A stretch of 64,000 nt of DNA from contig NZ_SCRH01000045.1 in NCBI RefSeq assembly GCF_004298145.1, positions 124,001 through 188,000 of the forward strand, written 5' to 3'. Position 1 is the first letter of the stretch; the number at the start of each line of letters is the position of its first letter. This DNA is from Mycobacterium sp. (GTDB lineage Bacteria; Actinomycetota; Actinomycetes; Mycobacteriales; Mycobacteriaceae). The notes beneath the pieces were generated by a model, which searched no databases, was not told the origin of the DNA, and was given only the letters and a program-made list of their open reading frames with translations. The translations under genes were made by a program, and so were the position numbers. Shown in pieces: positions 59,869 to 64,000 of this stretch.

Positions 59869-60135
59869 TCATAGAGCGACGTACATACCCATCAGCGCTA
59901 TGTAGACCGTGACCAGATACAGGTCGTAGCACCCCGCCAACGGTAAGGGCGCCGTGCGCAGTTCCATGAAATCCAAACCGATGAAGCGCATCTTGACAAA
60001 TGCAATCGCCAGGACAGTGGCGGTGATCGTGGTGGGCGTGAGCAAGTGGCCCCCGCCGATCGACCATGTCAGACAGGTGAATACCACCATGAGGACCCAC
60101 AGCAGCAGGGCACGGCGTGGAACATGATTGATCAT
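59869..60135 (-). CDS. Prokaryotic cytochrome-c-oxidase subunit IV-like membrane protein
   Basis: The 88-residue protein has three membrane segments (about residues 7-25, 33-52 and 63-85), matching the COX4_pro layout: LLLWVLMVVFTCLTW, then TATVLAIAFVKMRFIGLDFMELR. Its ATG overlaps the stop of the subunit III-like gene (ATGA). No oxidase subunit I or II gene is in the window, so it may serve an oxidase encoded elsewhere or an electron-transfer role specific to this locus. Confidence 0.82.
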   Translation of the reverse strand: MINHVPRRALLLWVLMVVFTCLTWSIGGGHLLTPTTITATVLAIAFVKMRFIGLDFMELRTAPLPLAGCYDLYLVTVYIALMGMYVAL

Positions 60136-60734
60136 GAGTGGACCAGGTAGAAAAGGGCGAAGAAGGCCATCCACAGTAGATCGACGAGATGCCAGAAAAT
60201 ACCACCACTTTCGATGATCTCGCGATCGCGGAAGTCTGGTTCCGGGCGTCGCGCAATGCGACGCATGTACACGAGTATTGCGACGCCGAACACCACATGA
60301 GCGAAGTGGACACCGGTGAAGGTGTAGTAGAGCGTGAAGAACTCGCTGCTGTTGGGCAACAGCGACTGCGAGACTTTCTGACCGTATTCGAAAGACTTGA
60401 GTAACAAGAACGTTGCACCGCAGACGATCGCCGCGGTCAAGGCCTGATCGGCGGCGCGTCGGGCGCCGGCCCGATAGGCGCCCACGCCTTGCACGACAGC
60501 CAACGAACCCGTCAGCAGCACAAGGGTGTTGACGACGCCGATGTTGAGATTCATCGCTTGGTGGCCGGCGGCGAATGTGTGCGGCGATTTCGCTCGGTAG
60601 TACATGAAAGTCAAGAACAGTGCTCCGAACGCGAGTAGATCGCCGAAGATCACAAACCAGATCCCCGGCTCACCGGGTAGGTGGCGGCGGGTGGCGGCGA
60701 TCTTCGCGTCAACCTCAAGGACCGACCCGGACAT
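60132..60734 (-). CDS. Cytochrome-c-oxidase subunit III/NorE-like membrane protein
   Basis: The 200-residue protein has five membrane segments. Motifs GEPGIWFVIFGDLLAFGALF, KSFEYGQKV, FTGVHFAHVVFG and SGGIFWHLVDLLWMAFF are those of the short subunit III/NorE group. NorE-type proteins often sit beside nitric-oxide reductase or alternative oxidases; none is present here. It is coupled on both sides: 1-nt overlap with the family C gene and ATGA overlap with the COX4-like gene. Confidence 0.87.
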   Translation of the reverse strand: MSGSVLEVDAKIAATRRHLPGEPGIWFVIFGDLLAFGALFLTFMYYRAKSPHTFAAGHQAMNLNIGVVNTLVLLTGSLAVVQGVGAYRAGARRAADQALTAAIVCGATFLLLKSFEYGQKVSQSLLPNSSEFFTLYYTFTGVHFAHVVFGVAILVYMRRIARRPEPDFRDREIIESGGIFWHLVDLLWMAFFALFYLVHS

Positions 60735-61549
60735 CAGACGTAGTCCAGATAGGTTTGCGTGTGCCCCTCGGTGGCTTCACCGCTGTAGCGATCGCGTTGC
60801 GTTTGGCGTTCTGTCCGAACTGCCTTGATCGTCGCGTAGACCATGATGAAGAACCAGGCGCCGAATGCGTTGGCGGGTATCCAGAACGCGGCGACCCCGT
60901 TCCATGCGAAGGGGCCACTCAAGAAGTAAAACAACACCGGGCCGGGCAGGAACAGCACCGCGCACCACAGGTTGGCGTAGCCGACCCATCGTGGGTACAC
61001 CGGTGTGGCGTGGCGATCGGAAAAGATCGCCAGCGCCATCACCAGGCATTGCGCGAAGCCCGGGGCAAACGGTCCGATGAACGACGTGAATCCGAAATCG
61101 CTGAGCATCAACGTCACCTCAGGATCCCGCTGCGGACGGAAGGCGGCCACCAAAAAGATCAGGCACGACACCGTCGCGACCGCGGCCGTGACCGCACCGC
61201 CGAACAGTTGGGTGTTCGACAGGATCCGCGACGACCCCTCGATGCGGCGCATCTGCGAAACCAGCACGGCAGTGAACGGAGCCAGGAACATCACGCCGCC
61301 CATCGTGATGATGCACCCCGTGATGATGCGGTATTGATTGTCCTGGAAATAGGCGACGACGTCGTCGCGTGGTTTGATCGGCGTTGGGACGGGAATGAAA
61401 CCCGCCACCAGACCCCAGCCAGTGAAGAATGCGACGATGAACAGCACACCGCACCACGCCGCACCGACTTGGATGCGGGTCCGCAAATCTCGCTCCCTGG
61501 CCACTGCGGCCGGCTCGGAAATCGTTGTCACATCCCCGTAGACGGCCAC
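60734..61549 (-). CDS. Family C integral membrane protein
   Basis: The 271-residue copy is the longest in the window and has about six membrane segments. It shows GWGLVAGFIPVPTPIKPRDDVV, RIEGSSRILSNTQL, PVYPRWVGYANLW and LSGPFAWNGVAAFWIP. It starts with GTG. The stop overlaps the start of the NorE-like gene by one base. This coupling of family C to oxidase subunits, and elsewhere to FAD-I oxidases, fits an electron-transfer or quinone-linked role, but no heme or metal ligand pattern is evident (inference). Confidence 0.8.
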   Translation of the reverse strand: MAVYGDVTTISEPAAVARERDLRTRIQVGAAWCGVLFIVAFFTGWGLVAGFIPVPTPIKPRDDVVAYFQDNQYRIITGCIITMGGVMFLAPFTAVLVSQMRRIEGSSRILSNTQLFGGAVTAAVATVSCLIFLVAAFRPQRDPEVTLMLSDFGFTSFIGPFAPGFAQCLVMALAIFSDRHATPVYPRWVGYANLWCAVLFLPGPVLFYFLSGPFAWNGVAAFWIPANAFGAWFFIMVYATIKAVRTERQTQRDRYSGEATEGHTQTYLDYV

Positions 61550-61684
61550 ATGGAGACCCCTTCATCTAGCGGCTCGCCGTGTCGCTTCGGTGAACCCTGG
61601 TGCGGTCAAGAAACCAAGCAATGTCGCGCGAGACAAATCTCCCGGTTGGCGGGACCCCGTACCGGGGCTACAGTAATCAAATAT

Positions 61685-61714
61685 GAATGGATTTTCAACA
61701 ATGAGAATCCGTTC
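61685..61714. promoter_or_regulatory. Inverted repeat GAATGGATT-N12-AATCCGTTC
   Basis: Nine-base arms differ at one position only (GAAT/GAAC, a tolerated G-U pair in RNA). It lies in the 252-bp divergent gap between the family C gene (61549) and the AveC gene (61802), 87 nt from the latter. Operator or transcript hairpin; the locally AT-rich sequence favours an operator or promoter. Confidence 0.5.
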
Positions 61715-61801
61715 AGATAAGTTGCCGCCGGGCGGTGCTCGACAAACCAAAGCTCTGAACGCGTTTCACCTTCGGATAGACCGTTGAGGCAGGAGAGGCC
61801 C

Positions 61802-62785
61802 ATGCACAACACGTCGACAGCGGTGGCGACACCGGGCCGTCAGGACGCCGCGCAGGACCGGGGCGGTGCGGTGTCGCTGTGGGCCGTGGCCGGTGCGTTG
61901 TGGATAGCGTTCATCGGCCAGGCGTGGCTGCGTTGGATGACTTCGGACAAGCTGTTTCGGCCCGCTCCGATCAACGGGCCCGATACCTTTGACGGTGCGG
62001 CACTGCTGATATTGCGGGTGATCGAGGTGGTCAGCCTGCTGATAGTGGCGGGGACCATCTGGGTGTTTTTGGTCAAGCCCCTGATCGCGAAGCGGCGGCT
62101 GACACTCGACGGCATGATCGTGATCGGCTCCCTGCTCGCGTCGGGTATCGATCCGCTGATCAACTACTTCCACTACACGTTCGCGTGGAATGCGCATGCC
62201 CTCAACATGGGATCGTGGCTCGCGTTCTTCCCCCTGCATCAAGGGCCGACGCGATACGCAGAGGGGCTCGCCTGGTTCATCCCGCAGTACCTTTACCTCG
62301 GGATCGGTCTGGCCGCGATCGAATGCCGCATCATTGTGGCGCTGCGCAGACGCTATCCGGGGATCGCGAACATCCGGTCGTTCAGCATGGCGTTCGTTGC
62401 GGTGTTCGGAATCGACATCGTGATCGAGCAACTCTTCCTCCGGACCCGGGTGTATGCGTTCCCCCGGACCTGGGAGGCGTTCACGTTGTTCGCCGGCACA
62501 AGATTTCAATTCCCGGTCTACGAAAGCCTTTTCGTCGGTATCTACGCCGCAGGATTCACCTACCTGCGCATGTCCGCGCGTGACGATCCGGGCGGTGTCT
62601 CTTTCCTGGAACGTGGCATCGCCCGATGGTCGCCGCGGTGGCGCACACCCATCGCGCTGCTGGCGGTCATCGGGTTCTGCGCGGTGTGGGCTGCGGTCGC
62701 CTACTTCATTCCGTGGAGTTGGATGTCGGTCAATCCGGATTCGTTCATCGTCCCGCCCTCCTACATGACCCCGGGCGCGGGGTGA
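61802..62785 (+). CDS. AveC-like (spirocyclase family) integral membrane protein
   Basis: The 327-residue protein is the shortest AveC-like copy. It has about seven hydrophobic segments, DGMIVIGSLLASGIDPLINYF, MGSWLAFFPLHQGPTRYAEGLAW, DIVIEQLFLRTRVYAFPRTWEAFTLFAGTRFQFPVYE and an SVNPDSFIVPP end. It lacks the Cys-rich tail of the 4933 and 6931 copies. AGGAGAGG precedes the ATG at 61802. It stands alone, divergent from the NorE/COX4/family C operon and convergent with the kinase at 62807. Confidence 0.77.
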   Translation: MHNTSTAVATPGRQDAAQDRGGAVSLWAVAGALWIAFIGQAWLRWMTSDKLFRPAPINGPDTFDGAALLILRVIEVVSLLIVAGTIWVFLVKPLIAKRRLTLDGMIVIGSLLASGIDPLINYFHYTFAWNAHALNMGSWLAFFPLHQGPTRYAEGLAWFIPQYLYLGIGLAAIECRIIVALRRRYPGIANIRSFSMAFVAVFGIDIVIEQLFLRTRVYAFPRTWEAFTLFAGTRFQFPVYESLFVGIYAAGFTYLRMSARDDPGGVSFLERGIARWSPRWRTPIALLAVIGFCAVWAAVAYFIPWSWMSVNPDSFIVPPSYMTPGAG

Positions 62786-62806
62786 ACGGGTTGCTTAACG
62801 GCGAGA

Positions 62807-63871
62807 TCACCTGAGGCCGGCGAGCTGCGCGGCCTCCAGGTCCAGTGCCATGTCCGCGTACCGGCGGGTCTGGTCCGCGATTACCCGGTCGATGCGCTCG
62901 GAAGGCGCAACCTGGCTCGACAGGCCGCAAAAGAGGTAGACGGCATAAAGGGCACCTTCGCGGTAGGCCCGGAAGCAGTCGTTGAAGTCATACCCGGAAA
63001 CGCCTGTCGCAGTGAGGCGGTCATGGAACTCCGCGAGCAGTGCGCGCTCAGCGCAGCGCCGTGTCTCCGTCGAAAGTGAGGAGCCGAGGAAGTATGCCGG
63101 GTCCATTCCCGGCGGTCCGAGGCGCACGGTCTGGAAGTCGAGAAGGGTGGCCCGCGGGACGGGGTCGCGACTGAACAGAATGTTATCCGTGCGCAGGTCG
63201 CCGTGCTGAACGACAGACGGGCCGCCCCACGCTCGGATCCACTTGCCCGCCTGCGGAATCACGGTCTCGAACAGCACGACCTGGGGAGGTTCGAGTGCGT
63301 GCCCGAAGCGGGTGAGCCAGGGCTCGAGCCCGGCGGGCATCGAGTCGAAAACCTGCACTGTCCGTTGATGATCCGCGAGCCAGGGCATTGCCGCGGTGAT
63401 CGGCGAATTCCATGATGCGCTCTGGAGGTGGGCGAGCTCGGTCAAGACCGCGGTGCATTCGTCGCCCGTGCTTTCCGTCAGGACGTCACCCGGGCGCGTC
63501 CGCCCACTAAGGTCGGCAAGAACCAGTGTGAACGCGCCCGTCGCTTCGTCGAGTTCGGCGAAATAGCAAGTGGGAGTGTTCACATCGGCCAGATGCGGAA
63601 GAAGCTCGCGATAAAAGCGGACCTCGAGTTCATACATCCGCATGGCCTGGGCGAGGGCGCGCGTACCGGCATCCGACGTCGGGAACTTCACGATCACCGA
63701 CTCGGGTGAACCTTCGGTGGTGGCGTCCCAGGTCAACGTCGCGCGCAGCATCTGGCACATCGCACCGCCGCCCACGTGCTCGAGCCGGACGTCGGTCACC
63801 GTGGGGCCGAGAGCCCCGAGCGCTCGCGTGAACCACTCGGGGGTGAGCTGGTCCGAACTGGACACCATCAT
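62807..63871 (-). CDS. Phosphotransferase-family (ecdysteroid-kinase-like) kinase
   Basis: The 354-residue protein has a phosphate-anchoring Lys62 (SVIVKF), Glu82, the catalytic loop VVQHGDLRTDNILF (H223, D225, N230) and metal-binding Asp in LLDFQTVRLG (D245), then MDPAYFLGSSL. This is a complete EcK/DUF1679-like small-molecule kinase. The ATG at 63871 is preferred, with GGAGG 9 nt upstream. Substrate unknown; a hydroxylated lipid, steroid or terpenoid is the family tendency. It converges with the AveC-like gene (21-nt gap). Confidence 0.87.
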   Translation of the reverse strand: MMVSSSDQLTPEWFTRALGALGPTVTDVRLEHVGGGAMCQMLRATLTWDATTEGSPESVIVKFPTSDAGTRALAQAMRMYELEVRFYRELLPHLADVNTPTCYFAELDEATGAFTLVLADLSGRTRPGDVLTESTGDECTAVLTELAHLQSASWNSPITAAMPWLADHQRTVQVFDSMPAGLEPWLTRFGHALEPPQVVLFETVIPQAGKWIRAWGGPSVVQHGDLRTDNILFSRDPVPRATLLDFQTVRLGPPGMDPAYFLGSSLSTETRRCAERALLAEFHDRLTATGVSGYDFNDCFRAYREGALYAVYLFCGLSSQVAPSERIDRVIADQTRRYADMALDLEAAQLAGLR

Positions 63872-63893
63872 CGTGAGCAACCTCCGTCCGTGC

Positions 63894-64000
63894 CTATGGG
63901 TGTCCGGTGCTCAGCGCCCGGCGCTGGTGGGCACGGATGACGTCGATGTCGAACCAGTCCTGATTCTCGCCCCAGCCCGGCTCACCGTCGACGTCCCAAC
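63894..64000 (-). CDS. C-terminal end of an unrecognised protein cut by the window edge
   Basis: The last 34 codons are visible, ending at a TAG at 63894, 22 nt before the kinase start. They read WDVDGEPGWGENQDWFDID and then VIRAHQRRAL. The codon pattern is coding-like and the spacing fits an operon with the kinase. I do not recognise the family. Confidence 0.55.
   Translation of the reverse strand, partial: WDVDGEPGWGENQDWFDIDVIRAHQRRALSTGHP

Noticed and set aside
1..64000. tRNA, rRNA, CRISPR arrays, prophage or intact transposons
   Set aside because: No cloverleaf, repeat-spacer array, integrase or transposase pattern was seen on reading either strand.

Overview
The window looks chromosomal and mycobacterial. 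GC content is high, with GTG starts and ATGA/GTGA start-stop overlaps. It carries an MmpS/MmpL pair, FadD/FadE genes, F420-type luciferase-like oxidoreductases, two P450s, a CRP-type site and eight TetR regulators. The species cannot be fixed from sequence alone. I call 59 genes, two of them cut by the window ends. I see no tRNA, rRNA, CRISPR array or intact insertion sequence. Two decayed gene remnants are present, at 45450-45525 and 49785-49892.

The region is built from a few protein families copied many times. There are six amine-oxidase or protoporphyrinogen-oxidase-like flavoproteins (FAD-I: 1346, 3593, 14621, 20215, 37677, 40041). There are three CrtI/phytoene-desaturase-like flavoproteins (FAD-II: 16820, 23482, 42814). 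Four integral membrane proteins resemble the AveC spirocyclase (4933, 6931, 21582, 61802). Four more are about 280-residue membrane proteins (family B: 18490, 19366, 26999, 27856). Six are about 240-270-residue membrane proteins sharing a GP-x-AWNG motif (family C: 1, 6102, 16004, 33168, 39319, 60734). Four are APH or ecdysteroid-kinase-like kinases, three are CrtC/AttH-like lipocalin-fold candidates (DUF7064/7065-like), and two are stand-alone phosphohistidine-domain proteins of PEP-utilising type.

Layout. 1-1105: family C (partial) and TetR. 1346-8106: FAD-I, TetR, then FAD-I-AveC-C-AveC. 8175-12971: FadD-FadE-FadE-LLM operon. 13429-14592: P450. 14621-22691: leftward AveC, FAD-I, B, B, FAD-II, C, FAD-I. 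22770-25095: TetR, FAD-II. 25118-28695: leftward B, B, LLM, SDR, with a divergent TetR. 29584-37684: kinases, a split-barrel flavin/F420 protein, family C, TetR, a crotonase and a CrtC-like protein. 37677-45266: FAD-I, C-FAD-I, P450, FAD-II and a DUF1295 membrane reductase. 45566-49611: TetR, MmpL, MmpS. 49913-58969: an NAD(P)-dependent dehydrogenase, two pairs of CrtC-like plus phosphohistidine proteins, a ketoreductase-like LLM protein and TetR. 59012-64000: TetR, a NorE/COX4-like oxidase pair with family C, AveC, and a kinase.

Working idea (inference). This is a dispersed lipid or isoprenoid tailoring system. FAD enzymes desaturate or oxidise, AveC-like and family B membrane proteins isomerise, hydrate or cyclise, P450 and DUF1295 proteins modify further, kinases and acyl-CoA enzymes activate or degrade, and MmpS/MmpL may export. 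No polyketide synthase, terpene cyclase or prenyl synthase is in the window, so substrate supply must lie elsewhere. A recurrent palindrome, AACGNNCGTT, occurs upstream of at least seven separate transcription units and suggests one shared regulon. Other units have their own tandem-palindrome operators beside divergent TetR genes.
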